Source of the DNA: Melieria omissa
Taxonomy: Eukaryota; Arthropoda; Insecta; Diptera; Ulidiidae
DNA: 64,000 nt
Assembly: GCA_963971225.1 (NCBI GenBank)
Contig: OZ020267.1
Location: forward strand, 55,197,590 to 55,261,589
Direction: 5' to 3'
Of this stretch, positions 1 to 11,510 are shown in pieces. The notes beneath the pieces were generated by a model. It did no database searches, was not told the DNA's origin, and worked only from the letters and a program-made list of their open reading frames with translations. The translations under genes were made by a program, and so were the position numbers. How positions within the stretch are numbered: position 1 is the first letter of the stretch; every line of letters begins with the position of its first letter.

Positions 1-68
1 AATAAAATAAAATAAAATAAAATAAAATAAAATAAAATAAAATTAAAATAAAATAAAATAAAATAAAA
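1..68. repeat. (TAAAA)n microsatellite
   Basis: Perfect to near-perfect pentanucleotide repeat at the left edge of the window, decaying into AT-rich sequence to about 170. It may continue beyond the window. Confidence 0.9.
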
Positions 69-2348
69 TGCAATAAAACAAAATTGAATAAAATGAAATT
101 AAATAAATTGGTAATGAAATAATAAATTGATAAATAACAATAAAATGAATAAAATATTTGGGCCACTGATGTCCAAAGGAATGTAGTTAGTGTTTTTTTA
201 ATTGTGTACTATATTAGTAAGTTTCTCTCTATTTTCTATAAGCGTACATATGTAGGTTTGTTTCGTTTTAATCGAATAAACCTTTTATTAAAAAACATAG
301 AAACGACATTCAAATTCATTTTCCAAAACAAAGTCCGGTTAGGGGTTAAAGTGTTGGATACACCATGTACATTAATATCCATGTTGCTTTAGCTCTTATA
401 AATTGTTCTTTCTTCTGATTCTAACCGGCAGCTTGTTCGTGTTTTTTGAGATAAAAAAGAAGGATTACAACCTACAGATTTCTAATTAATGTACAATAAC
501 AATAACAACAACAAATAATTAATAAAAAAATTAAAAATTTTAAACAGCTTCACAAAGCCTAAAGAAATCTAAATAAAAAATACACTTCCTACTCTGTTTA
601 TTCCAGTACAATTCAAACAAAATACAACACAATACAACATTTCTTGAACCTTTCGCAAGAAAAAAGGAATCAAACGATTCTGCGACCCGCAGCGATGACA
701 CAATAGTTCGAGGCGACGCAACAGGAAGCCGAAGCCACGGCGACACGCTTCTTAAGCGGAAAAATTCAGATTGCTGCGCTGTGCAAGCACACTTTTTCAC
801 CAATTCTTGTTGTTGTGCTTGTGACTGTTGACATGGTGTTTGCGCTGTGTTGCAGCTACTGTTGTTTGCTTATTGCCACTCGCTGTGATTTATGACAGAC
901 ACACACACCCGAGCAGACCAGACCAGAACGCACACGGAGCTCGCAACAATTAGCAAAACGCTGACAATTGCACTTTTGTCTCGGCTTCTTCACCACGGCG
1001 TTGCTTTGTGCGTAACACGGTCGGGGCTGCACCGAAGACGACACTTTTAAGGCGTGTCTGTAAATTGCTTTATTAAGTGCCACACACAAACTCAGACAAA
1101 ACGGCAACAACGAAGACACCGTGAATTGTCAGATTTTTCATGCTGACACCAGCACACTGACACACTATGCGCTGCGTACATTTGCCTTCTATGCAAACAA
1201 ATGGCTACCTAACTGCGTATGCAAATTACTGTGCCGGCTTCATGTGTAGGGTTGCCAAATGAGATTGTTAAAAATTAAAGGAGAACCTTTTGACTCAAAT
1301 ATGCTCGATTTTACATATCAAATTGTGACTTTATTCTCTTGGGATTACAATGTTGGTTTTTAATATTTAGATTTTTATTTGTTTGAACTTCAGTTTTTAG
1401 AGTCATTACTACTTAACTACGATTTTTCAATAGTTTTATGGTTTTTACTTCTGTATTTAATTAAAAAAAAACTTATCCAAATACTTTTTGCTTATTTATC
1501 TCTCTTTCAGTTTATTTACAAAAAAAATTGCCCTCTTTATGTTCCGTTGTCCTGTCATCTAACCGATACATCTGGTAACCCTACGTTTACGTGACCTCCA
1601 CACATTGCCGCACTACATTTGTGTTTACTTGTAACTTTGTTTTTGTTGTTGTTTACCCTGTCAACGTGAGCTGTTAAGCAGTGGACTCGTCAAATGTTTA
1701 CTCAACATTATCCTGTCAGCAATATTGACACTCATAAAACTGGGCTTGTGTCCGGTTTTGACAGGATATTGGCCCATTATGGTCGTATTCAACTATTTTC
1801 GAAAGAAAGGGTTATGCTTCCCTTATAACCAATCGTCTTGAATGATTGTCTTGTAATCATTTCACATTTTTCAAGGAGCATAGAAGTATTCCTCGCATTT
1901 GTGAAACATTTGTTAGGCCGTAACATTTCATTGCGGACTTGATTGGTCTTTGCCGTGTGATTTTTCGGTGTGATTTTCAAATTTTAGCGAAGCCTTGTTG
2001 GCTTTGTTCCAGAATAAGGTATGCTTTACTTTTCGAATTTTTATTGGTTTTAGTATTCGTTCTTGTTAGAGCTATTCAGAATATGTTACATCTATGAACA
2101 CTAAACATTATTTAGTGCAGTATGGAGATTCTCAGAAATTTGTTCTCGATACTCCGAAACCGAAATTAATGGGAACAACATTTTGCTTTATGTTTCCTGC
2201 GGAAAAAATATTCGTTATTGAATGCCATTCACATTTTCCCGTAAAAACTAAATTATTTCTCATCAACAATCAACATCAAGATCATCAACAACAATTAAGC
2301 TTAAAATTATATTTAAAGTCGTACGGAGAGTTTGGTTTTGACGCTATA
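69..2348. other. Intergenic, no supported gene
   Basis: AT-rich DNA with a more GC-balanced patch at 640-1140. A short inverted pair of TATCCTGTCA / TGACAGGATA lies near 1708 and 1760. An ATG-initiated ORF at 2094-2366 runs straight into the mariner element that begins at 2349. It matches nothing I recognise and has no visible domain. No RNA gene or promoter is evident. Confidence 0.6.
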
Positions 2349-3083
2349 CCAGGTATGCGCCTATGAAACCGGTAATTATTTTTGAAAAAAACACGTTTAT
2401 TGTGAGGAAATGATTGCAATTTTATTCTTCAAAGTAATGGCCATCGCTAGCTACACATTTTTCCCATCTCTCAGGCAATTTATGGATGCCTCGCCAAAAA
2501 AATGTTTCGTCTTTTGCCTGAAACCAATCATCGATCCATTTTTTGGCTTCTGCGTGAGAATTGAAGCGCCGTTCCGTTAATGCGTGGCCCATCGATGCGA
2601 ACATGTGATGGCGCCAAGTCTGGTGAGTAAGCCGCATGGGCAAGAGCTTCCCAGTTGTACGATGCAACCAATTCTTTGGTGGCTCTAGTGCGGTGTGGTG
2701 GTGCGTTGTCATCGAGGAAAATCACTTTGTGTTGCCTGGCTTCATATTCTGGGCGTTTTTGGCGTATAGCACGGTTCAAATCGGCCAATTGTTGTTGGAA
2801 ACGTTCACCGTTAACCGTTCCACCAGGTTTTAGAAGGTTTTTTTCTTCAAATGGTAACACAAAATTAACTGTGTCCGCAAATCGTAATTTGTAGGCACGT
2901 AATCCGACATTTTCCGGAGCGTCAAACAATGCGTTGTTGGATGAAACTTGACAAATTGTGAACTGAAAATTGTTGACATATGACAGAAGAAGTAAACATG
3001 ACATTTGGTACGGTTCCGAAGTTTATAAATATTCGGCTATTTACCGCTAGATGTCGTTACCGGTTTCATAGGCGCATACCTGG
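2349..3083 (-). mobile_element. Internally deleted mariner element
   Basis: Both ends carry the same inverted repeat, about 27 bp starting CCAGGTATGCGCCTATGAAA, flanked by TA dinucleotides (2347-2348 and 3084-3085). The CCAGGT terminus fits the mariner rule YYAGRT. The 735-bp length is far below the roughly 1.3 kb of a complete mariner, so the 5' half of the transposase is missing. The minus strand encodes the catalytic C-terminal half. The element is non-autonomous and probably old, since the reading frame is also broken. Confidence 0.88.
2422..3004 (-). pseudogene. mariner transposase C-terminal half, frameshifted
   Basis: Read from the minus strand, one frame gives the catalytic core with FLDDNAPPHRT and YSPDLAPS, corresponding to the second and third acidic residues of the mariner D,D34D triad. 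A second frame continues with an ALTERRF block, WRGIHKLPERWEKCV and a terminal HYFEE, the usual mariner tail. The switch of frame just after DLAPS, near 2610, shows a small deletion. The N-terminal helix-turn-helix domain and the first catalytic aspartate are absent. It cannot make an active transposase. The family call is firm; the irritans-type subgroup is likely from the tail motif. Confidence 0.85.
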
Positions 3084-3086
3084 TAT

Positions 3087-4379
3087 TTTTTTTTTTTTTA
3101 CTGCTGCATAACTTTGTTTGTATGAAGGTGTCATCCGGTCATAAGGTTTGGAACCATCACCAACTAATTTTCTATTTTGTGCACTGAAGAATGTTATTTA
3201 ATATTTAAAGAATCATTCAAATTGGTTCAGCAGATTCCGAGATACGATGTTTTCTCACCACGTATTGTGTTATTGGTTCCCTCGGTACTTGAAAATTTTA
3301 AGTGAGTAGTTGTTCTCCCTTAGATCGGTTGTTAGTTTTTTCATAATCATTGCATTGCAGCCATTTCATATATCACACTTTATATAAGAAAAATCAGAAA
3401 AATATTAACAATAAAAACGACAAGCTGACCCAAAGCTTGCAGCCAGGTGGCACAATTAACAAACAAAAACAAAATAAATTGCAATCAACGGAGCGTCAGC
3501 CAACTTTGCAACAACTCAATCACATTCGACTCAGTCGCCAGCAACAATGACAATAACAACAACAACAACAAATACTTAGTGCCAAGCACCGCCAAGATGG
3601 CAGAAAAGCGGCAAAAGTCGAATTACTTTCACATTCTGGTACAATCAGTGGCTACAACAACCACAATAATAATAATAACAACAACAATAAAGGTAAAAGT
3701 AACCGCAGCAACAAATGCGACCAACCACCAACGAGAATAACTAACAAGGGCAACAATACAAAGTCATAACAATCAGGCAGTCAGCCAGACCGTTCAACAA
3801 TATCAACAACAACAATAAACTGAGTACTGCAGCAATCAGCAGACAAAACTACAAAAATAATCATTGGTTAGGAGAAAAGAGCGTAACAGTTGGCTAATTT
3901 GGACTTCTTGGCTAATTACGTTGCAATTCTGAAAATGAACCGCGCGACAAAGCAATGCCAACCACCACACCAACAACGACAACAAAGCCCTCAAAAAGCG
4001 CACGTGAAAAGCAAACAACGAAAACACGAAAATAATGCTTCGCCATTGGGTTAAACCAAACGCGACAGCAATAAATGAAAGTTATTTCGTTTCGTACAAA
4101 AAAAACAAAAACGAAAACAACAACTGGCAGAAAATTTGAAAGAAATGCCATAAAAAAATTTAGAAAAAATAAATAATAAAGCAACGTTAGAAGAGAACAA
4201 GCAAGGCGTAACAAGCACTGTGGCCGCAAACTGCACTGATTTTTGTTTTTTTATAAAAAATAATAACAACAACAACATTTATGGACAACAGCAAAGCAAA
4301 ATTTTAGGCACATAGAAGCCAAAGTTGTCAAATATGGAGTAAGTTGGGGGCCAAATTGTCAATTCAATCGCCTTGCTGC

Positions 4380-4382
<3 letters not shown>
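3087..4382. other. A-rich intergenic DNA
   Basis: A T tract abuts the mariner end. After that 3340-4300 is rich in A, CAA and AAT triplets with many short glutamine- or asparagine-rich spurious ORFs. The composition resembles 5' UTR or intron DNA of fly regulatory genes, but no splice-site pair or conserved ORF is seen. Confidence 0.5.
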
Positions 4383-4415
<33 letters not shown>

Positions 4416-4446
4416 TACACGCATACACGCATACACACGCATACAA
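4383..4446. repeat. (AC)n microsatellite with ACGCAT units
   Basis: About 15 AC dinucleotides followed by a short array of CGCATACA units. Confidence 0.9.
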
Positions 4447-4591
4447 ATAGGCAGTGTCACAAAACAAACTGTCACACATGGCGCATATGTCATGCTTATT
4501 AAAATTTTCTAGAGCACAAAATTCTGGAGCGACGCTGTCGAGGCCGGTTGCCTCACAAAATTACTACCTACCCAGCTGGCAGCCAAAAGAG

Positions 4592-4594
<3 letters not shown>

Positions 4595-4633
<39 letters not shown>
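4595..4633. repeat. (CA)n microsatellite
   Basis: Nineteen or more uninterrupted CA units, 150 bp downstream of the previous CA tract. Confidence 0.92.
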
Positions 4634-4636
<3 letters not shown>

Positions 4637-4779
4637 TACACATCCAAACACATATAAGAAGACAAAATGAAAATATACAATGCCCAAGAAAAAAAGTAAA
4701 ACCCCAAGAAAAATGTGCGCTGTCAAATTGTAATTAAGCATTTGTCGTTTGTCGTCTGTCATTTTGCCATGTGTGCGTC

Positions 4780-4807
4780 TGTCTGTCTGTCTGTTTGTTT
4801 GTTTGTC
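4780..4807. repeat. (TGTC)n / (TTTG)n tetranucleotide repeat
   Basis: Four GTCT units grading into GTTT units. Confidence 0.85.
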
Positions 4808-4810
4808 GAT

Positions 4811-7800
4811 ATAGCAGCTTATGTTCGCTTTTATTTGTTTGTTTTTTTGTTTGATTAATTTTCCACACAAAAATGGCGCAGACGGCACTGGTTGAAAACC
4901 TGTAAGACTAGCCAGAATTTTAGCCCCTCTTCTCTACTGGCTCCACCAGTTCAACCGATGGTGTTTTTGCCTCCCCTCCCCCCCAACTCTGGCGACGCCA
5001 CATTTCATTTCGTTAGCAAGCAGAGCAGCCTTTAGTCTGAACCCCCCAGCGTGCATCACCACAAACAATCGGCACCGACTACAACAACAACACCAATCAC
5101 AACCAACGTTTGCAAACATATATGTAGTGTGGTGCGTTACATTGCGTTGCGTTTTATGGGATGAGATGAATTTGGTATCCGGATTCATGGCCACTCGATT
5201 TCATGCCATATCTGACAATACACCCGATTGGAATCTTAAGGCGTACAATGCAATATAATGTAAATTTATTGATAATGTAATGTAATTTTGTGACAATAGA
5301 TTAGGACTGTGTGACAGTTGTCACACGAAATAGCGACATGTGAAAAAAAATTGCTAAACTTTGTGGAACACGTGAGCACAAAAATTATCATTACTCCTTT
5401 TGCCATTGATTTTTAGTGGGAAAAGTTAAAATTTCAAATATATTGATCAATCAATAGTCTTCTGTGTGGTTATAGCAATAACAATCTATATAAATTTTTT
5501 TTCTTGTTATTACCGGACCCTGTTTTTTAGAGTGTTCTCATATGACAGCAACCATATCGTTGTGCCTGTAATATTTATTTAATCATAAAATGTTTAAGAC
5601 ATAACTAAAAAATTAATTTTTTTTATTTACTTCGCCTAAATGATTTAATAAATGTATCTGAATTAAAGTGAAAAGTCAAATTGCAAATTTATATATTTTT
5701 TTCTGTTTCTTCTTTCTTTACTATGCAAAGATATAACATTCGAAAGTTGTGTATACTTCTCTTTTTTAAACTTAAATATTCCGTTTATTAATTTTGTATT
5801 ATTCTTAAAATTTCAAACTATTTTTAATACCAACAAAAAAATGTATTCTTGAAACCATAGAAGGTTCAGACATCGACAAAGTAGCATGTTGCCATATGGC
5901 AACAAAACAGCGAAGCGAAGTGTTAAACATTTTTAGGAAATGTTTAATTGAGTGTCTCAAAATTTAGATGTTTTATTCTTCTTCTTCTTCTTGACTGGCA
6001 CAAGCAATAACCGCCTAAGTCGAAAATTGCTGTTTCGAGCAATTTAGTTTTAAAGTTTTAGCGCGCAGTGTGTTCATTATGGGAATGCGAATAGGTTTTT
6101 ATTAAAAACTTTTTTTATTTTAAAGTTATAAACTCCCCGATTTTACACAAACGTAGAGCACAGTCAAGGGACCGTGGTGGCATCCATAACTCAATTTCTT
6201 CTTAAGTCGACTTAAGCGGTTATTGCTTTTGACCACAGAAATATTGCCACCAAATCGAATTCAATGACCAATAATGAACACTCATTGAAATAAGATTTTC
6301 TTATAAATCCCTAATAATCTGTCTAGATAGTTTTTCTTGTAAATATTATAAATCGTTAGCGATCATAAAAACCCACTTTTCTACAATCTACTCTTGTACG
6401 TTTATAATTTTTTTTATACATAATTTCAGCCATTACTATTCCAATGCGCCTCTCGTCATTGCTGTTGTCAATTTTGTGGTCGACTGGTGGTCGCTGTTGT
6501 GCCATGATTAAGTTTTAATAACATTTTAAAGAGTCTCATTCATGTTGTTCATTCTTCAGCTGCCTTCCATCTATTGTCGCTTTCCTGCTTACTAATTCCA
6601 ATTTGCCTACTTCTGTTGCGTCTCATTATGCTACATTTCTCTTTCGTTTTCAATGCGTTCGGTGATTATTTTGCTGCGCGGCGGGCTTCACTGACCGTCG
6701 TTGGTCTTCTGATTGCGGCGGCCTACATTGCCATCTCAGTCGTTGGCAGTGGCGCCGACAACCTCACCACCAGCAACGACAACTCGAGCAGCTCCGTCGT
6801 CATCGACATCGACATCGCCAGTTCCATCTCCATCAGCGTCATCAGCGCCAAGTAGGTCACTCAGGAATTGGAGCTGTGCAGATAATCACACTATCACAAT
6901 AAATGCTGATGACGATAACCGCTGATGCCAACTGTTGCCGGTTACTTGCAGTCTCTCATGTTGCTCGTGTTGTGTGTTGTTTGCGTTTGGGGGTCTTTCT
7001 TTTGGCCTTTGCGATGCCATTTATTTGATATACTTCTTGTGCTTTTCTTCATCAGTGCTTGTGGCTGTTGTTTTTGTAAAAACTCTTGGTATTAGTTGCC
7101 AAATTTAACTCGTTTTGGAAAAATTTGCAAAATTGCTGCAGTGGAAGTTGTACGAGCTGGAGTCGAGCGATTGTTTTCAGAAATCTTCTAATGATGTTTA
7201 AAGTGATTTATTTGATCAATTATGTTTATTTGTTTACTTTTATATGATTAGTTTTATACCCTAAGAGAGGTCATATTTCATTGTTGGCTGTGAACATTGC
7301 TGGATACCAAACATTGAACAAGATACAGAGCGAAAAATAAAGTGATTCGTAGTTTCACTAGAGTGAAACGACTAACCGCTTTTACTGGATCGTAGATTTA
7401 TTGAAATGAATATGTGGATATTAAATTCATGGCCGGCTGAAAATCATCTCAAGGAAATTGAACCTAATCAGTTTTATGTATCTATTTATAAAGCATAGTT
7501 ATTTAGCTAAAATTGGATCAAGTCTTATAAAGTCAGGTAGCTGAAAATGCTGACAGCACTGAACAATCAAGCGGTAATCTACAGTATGCACCAAAGAACA
7601 CTCACCTAAAAACTGGTGTATGAAAGCGGTGCCAGTGGCAGCAAAGTGACTCGTATTTGAGTCTGAGGACACATTAGAACAGAGCAGACTGAGTTATATG
7701 ACATGCTGGCTAAAATTGAATGACTTTTGCGGATCGGAACATAAGATTAATCTCAACAGTTCTACTGTGAAAACGGATGATCAGCAACTGGACTCGCTCC

Positions 7801-8399
7801 ATCTAAGAAAATAAATTCCGTTAAAATTCCGTTGAGTCCGAGTTGAGAAGCCAGAGAGATTCTTAGCTTAGAAAATAGGAGCCTAAGATGATTATGTGAA
7901 ATTGTTTATAACTGCAGGCATCACCTCAAATGACTAATTCTCATTCAGAATGAAACTAGTAAGCTACATGTCAAAGATGATGGGACATCTGCACATCTCG
8001 TGTGCAGTTGTCTAGCCTTGGAGAGTAGAAGAAAGTTCATTGTGGCACAAACATCCATATAGGCTCTCGGCGCGAAATGCACTGGGCTCCCATCTCAGGT
8101 CGGGTCAGGTCAGGTCCCATCCCAGAGGTCGATTTCGATCAATTTCAAATGATCAACTCAAAGCTTTGGCCCTGTTGAAGCCCCACGCTCCAAGTGAAGT
8201 TAATAACTTGAAAAAATCCACAAATCCCAACTTGAGTTAACGAAGTCATCAGGGAGGAAGGAGGTCAAGGACTACTTCAGACCTCTGAACGAATTATTCT
8301 TTTCATAAAGTGAACGAAAAAAGCCCAATTAAGTAGTCTGCATCGGCGAATTTCCAAACTCAGAGATATTTTTTCTTTTTTTCTTGTTTTCTTTTCGCT
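4811..8399. other. Intergenic, no supported gene
   Basis: Mostly AT-rich with no domain-bearing ORF. It holds an 18-bp perfect palindrome (5887-5904). A CTT-rich start at 5976 leads into a segment resembling dispersed insect repeats, and the motif AAGCAATAACCGCCTAAGTC (6002-6021) recurs inverted near 6207-6226. A GC-rich patch at 6660-6855 has an open frame of about 75 codons from ATG 6628 that I could not assign. At 8098-8120 there is a short CAGGTCGGGT-type tandem. Confidence 0.5.
5887..5904. repeat. 18-bp perfect palindrome
   Basis: TGTTGCCATATGGCAACA reads the same on both strands, centred on an NdeI-type CATATG. It could be a dimeric transcription-factor site or the remains of a terminal repeat; nothing nearby decides this. 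Confidence 0.85.
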
Positions 8400-8683
8400 G
8401 GTTTTAGTCGAACTGTGGCGAATTATATTCAAGCTGAAGGTTGGAAGGGACCTTAAGTTGTATGCCGATTCCGAACGGCGAGTTAGGAGCTTTTTCATAG
8501 GCCATTTTACTCTCAGAGGTTTGCCATTTCCTGCTGAGAGGACAGCCGCCGAAAGAAAAATTGTTGCTATTTCTTTTTTTTTCTTTTTTTTTCGGTGTTA
8601 GCGCAACGGAGTATTGAACCTTCGGTTCGAGCGTCGCATTTGACTCGTGGCCCAACGCACTAGCCAGCTGAGCTACGGGATGT
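8400..8683 (-). mobile_element. tRNA-derived SINE, minus strand copy
   Basis: On the minus strand the 5' end (from 8683) has a tRNA-like head with an A box TAGCTCAGCTGGCTAGTGCG and a B-box-like GGTTCAATAC. The body carries GGCAAACCTCTGAGAGTAAA and CGTTCGGAATCGGCAT. The same head and body occur on the plus strand at 59055-59378, so this is a dispersed SINE family. Homology to that copy fades at about 8440, so the 3' part differs or is truncated. An A-rich insertion separates head and body. Confidence 0.75.
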
Positions 8684-8869
8684 CATTACTCTATCTTTAT
8701 GGGTTCGAAAGTTATTAAACAAAAGGTTGCAAGTCTAATGAAATACAAAAATTCTAATTTATTTGGGTATCAGTATTTTAAATACTAAATGGATACAAAA
8801 TCAATCAAGCGAGATTGGATTTTGAATTTTGACACGTGATCAAGGAGAAATCAAGGTTCTGACATACTT

Positions 8870-9110
8870 ACTTTTCAAGAAAATTCGTTATAAATTTTCA
8901 AGGATATAAAGGATTAAAATTTTTAGAGGACCTTTTTCATATCCTGTTTTTACAAATAGATAGAAAATCAGTTTAATTTAAATTCTTGAGCCTTTCCTCT
9001 TTTATTTGATATACATATCGCCATATTCTAACGAGGTTAAGTAATTTTTTTTATTTTTTATCCCCTTAAAAATTTTGAAGTCCTTTTAAAAGGACAAAGG
9101 ATGTAGAAAT
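8870..9110 (-). repeat. Dispersed 240-bp repeat, copy 1
   Basis: The reverse complement shares order and spacing of several blocks with 51995-52190: a CTTTTAAAAGGAC block, a TATCAAATRAAAGAG block, and a final block reading CCTTTATATCCTTGAAAATTT. No ORF or terminal repeat is visible. It is probably a fragment of an unclassified mobile element. Confidence 0.55.
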
Positions 9111-9801
9111 GAAAAACTGAGTACGCAGTATTATAAGGTTTGGTCTCTAGTTTCACGCCCATATGGATTTTTTCCAGTGTGAACAAATTTGTTCATTTTT
9201 GTCGCACGGTGCTAACACAACCTTATGCTACTCGAGCTGGCTGTGAACAGGAACTCTTCAGCAATATTATTCGAAATTTTTAAAGGTGTCTTTTCGTCAT
9301 AGTTGTGCTTCTTAGATAGCCATGGCTTGGTATACACTCGTCTATCATATCCCAATTTAGCATTTCTCAATATTAACATTATTCACAAATGTTGTCTTCT
9401 CGCAACCTCTAAAATCCCTCAGCAGTGTGAATCTAACATTCTTCGTCTATTATTTAGCAAATTCCATACATTCACAGGATACACAGGATTCACATGAAAG
9501 GACATTTAAAGTAATGACCCGTTTCGCTGCCGAGATTGCAATCTTGATTATTGTTGCTAGATGATGGGGTGAAACTTTCATTGACCTCATGTCTCTTGTG
9601 TGTCAGTGTGTCGATGCCATTGCGTTGTTTGCGAATGGCAGCGACATATTACTCAATTGTTTACTTGCGAGCCCGACGCACTGGAAGCCATGTAAATATC
9701 AAAATAGTCAACAATGCACAGTGGTTTGAGTCCATAGAAAACTTTGATAGTTTTAGTCAAATAAATAATCATTCCATTTTAAATTCAAGCTCAGAGTTAA
9801 A
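9111..9801. other. Intergenic, nothing recognised
   Basis: AT-rich. Short ATG ORFs (for example 9551-9808) lack domains and codon bias. TTCACAGGATACACAGGATTCACA (split here as three short direct repeats) lies near 9470-9494. Confidence 0.5.
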
Positions 9802-9908
9802 AGGTTAGGTTTCGGATTGAGTTGTGCATTCAATAAATATTAACATTGATTGCAATGTATTTTCAGAATTATGGCACATCTCAAGACAACTTTTTAAAGG
9901 TATATTTT
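9802..9908 (+). repeat. Direct repeat flanking IR pseudogene block, left copy
   Basis: About 105 bp beginning GGTTAGGTTTCG and containing ATGTATTTTCAGAATTAT and GCACATCTCAAG. It recurs in the same orientation at 11300-11402, just after the decayed receptor block. It may be a remnant of a third tandem unit of the IR locus or the edge of the duplication. Confidence 0.8.
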
Positions 9909-10101
9909 TGAAAAATTTTGCAATATAAGAACCTTTTAATTGATCGTTTGTGTTTGTTTTGGTGGCTGGCATTCCAGAGAACTCATTGAAACTTCTCTGT
10001 TTGTTGTTTACTGTTTTCTGGGTTATCAAACTTGTGCTTAAAGTGCATTTACTTAATGAACAATTTCGACTGATTGATTGTTTTGCTTTTCTTCTTGCAG
10101 T

Positions 10102-10893
10102 TCAAAGCAATTGTCGTGTCAGGAACTATGTTCGGCCTAGCGGCTTTGCTGCTGTTGCTCGTGGCGTTTGTCCACAACGAACTCTCAGTCGAACGGACGC
10201 GCACCGGCCGCCCGCGCATTAGCGGCTACGTGGGCAAGTTCCTGCACGCTGCACTTCTCCAATGCGTCCAACGGCAGCGTCGTCGAAATATGGGAAGTCC
10301 ATGCGGCCACGCACAACGATTCCGTCGATATGTAGGGCGTCAAGATGCGGCTGGCCGAGCAGGATATTGGAACCGTGCTGATTTTGCGACGTGTTTGTCC
10401 TTGTCAACACGTTCGACGAGTTTCAGAAGTACCGGGGCCTCATGGCGCCAGTGACCACAATGCTGTGACCGGTCCTCTGCGAGCAGCAGCACTACTTTGC
10501 GCACGACCTATACTACCTGTCCGAGGGATTTCTCCTGTGCGATTTCATGCCGCTTGTGTTTCCGCTGCATGAAAACTCCATCTTTCGGGAGCCGCTCAAC
10601 AACTTTATTGGACGAGTGGGCGAAACGGCCTGTTCGACTATTGGCACAGCATGACTTTCTACGACTTGGTCGCCTTGGGTAAAATCGGCTTCGAGGATCT
10701 GAGCACGCCGAACACTTGTCGGCCTTTGGATATGAACAATTTCTACTAAATTTGGGTCTTCTACGGCGCTGCGATGGGGTTTTGTATGTTGGAATTTGCG
10801 GTCGAAACTTCCTTCTTGAAGAAGTGTCAGCCGGTCGTTGCGCGGTGTCTACAGCGCGCAAGGAGAGTTCTTGATAGAAAGATGATTAAGTAG
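10102..10893 (+). pseudogene. Ionotropic receptor pseudogene
   Basis: This is a decayed copy of the IR gene at 14102-16060. It keeps the signal-peptide region (10120-10190) and then jumps over about 590 bp to the block encoding RTGRPRISGYVGKFLHA. A second gap of about 455 bp removes the first membrane span, pore and second span, and further small deletions follow. The 3' third (about 10490-10893) is nearly identical to the intact gene. There is a stop TAG at 10331, a one-base deletion in the GENGLFDYW region near 10623, and TAA in place of a Trp codon at 10747. The terminal TAG at 10891 matches the ancestral stop. It cannot encode a channel. High similarity of the 3' part suggests recent duplication or continuing exchange with the intact copy. 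Confidence 0.92.
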
Positions 10894-11217
10894 CGGAAAA
10901 GAAAGAAAAATGAAGAAAGTGCTTATTGACAAGTGGCGGAAAAAAATGGAACAAACTAATTTTCAATCAAGAACGAAGCTACTTGCATCGGTAATTGTCT
11001 TGAAATTTGTGTTATTTGCTATAATTAAGAGTAATTACGTGTCAATTTCTAGTTCTAACGTAGTTAGTCGTTTTGTGTTTCATGGATTAATGACTTTGTT
11101 TCTTTATAAGTTAAGTTATTACTATCTACTTAGGTGTTTGAGCAGCAAACTGCATCAAACTTTAGTACTCAACTGTTGATCGTCAATCTCCACTTTTATT
11201 TCCTTTACAACCTTTCT

Positions 11218-11300
11218 TCAAACAGCAACAACGACAGTAATTTGTTCACAAGCGCTGGCGATACTTTTCCTCGATTTCCCCATCACAAGTGCCGAACCAA
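11218..11300 (+). pseudogene. 5' stub of second IR gene
   Basis: This matches the start of the IR gene at 16722: CAAACAGCAACA, then GCTGGCGATACTTTT and CCCATCACAAGTGCCGA, with a TTG where the intact copy has its start ATG. Homology stops abruptly at 11300, where the 105-bp direct repeat begins. The upstream 300 bp (from about 10900) also matches the spacer between the two intact genes, so the ancestral duplication spanned at least gene 1, the spacer and the start of gene 2. Confidence 0.8.
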
Positions 11301-11402
11301 GGTTAGGTTTCGAATGCAGTTTACAATAAATATTGTCATTGATTGGAATGTATTTTCAGAATTATTGCACATCTCAAGGAAACTTTCGAAAGGTATAGAG
11401 AG
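11300..11402 (+). repeat. Direct repeat flanking IR pseudogene block, right copy
   Basis: Second copy of the repeat at 9802-9908, in the same orientation, with a few small indels. It marks the point where the second receptor fragment is truncated. Confidence 0.8.
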
Positions 11403-11444
11403 ATATACTTGTTGTCTAAAGTAAGTATTTTTTGTTAGTACGGC

Positions 11445-11510
11445 CAACACCGTGGCTTAGCTGGTTAGGGCCTTGGACCGCAAGTCCGAGGTGGTGTTGA
11501 ATGTAGACTC
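11445..11510 (+). mobile_element. tRNA-like SINE head, degenerate
   Basis: CCGTGGCTTAGCTGGTTAGG resembles an A box plus D arm, followed by a hairpin TTGGA-CCGCAAG-TCCGA like an anticodon arm. The B box is not convincing, so a functional tRNA gene is unlikely. It resembles the head of the SINE at 59055, which begins CCGCCGTGGCTCAGTTGG. Confidence 0.4.
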
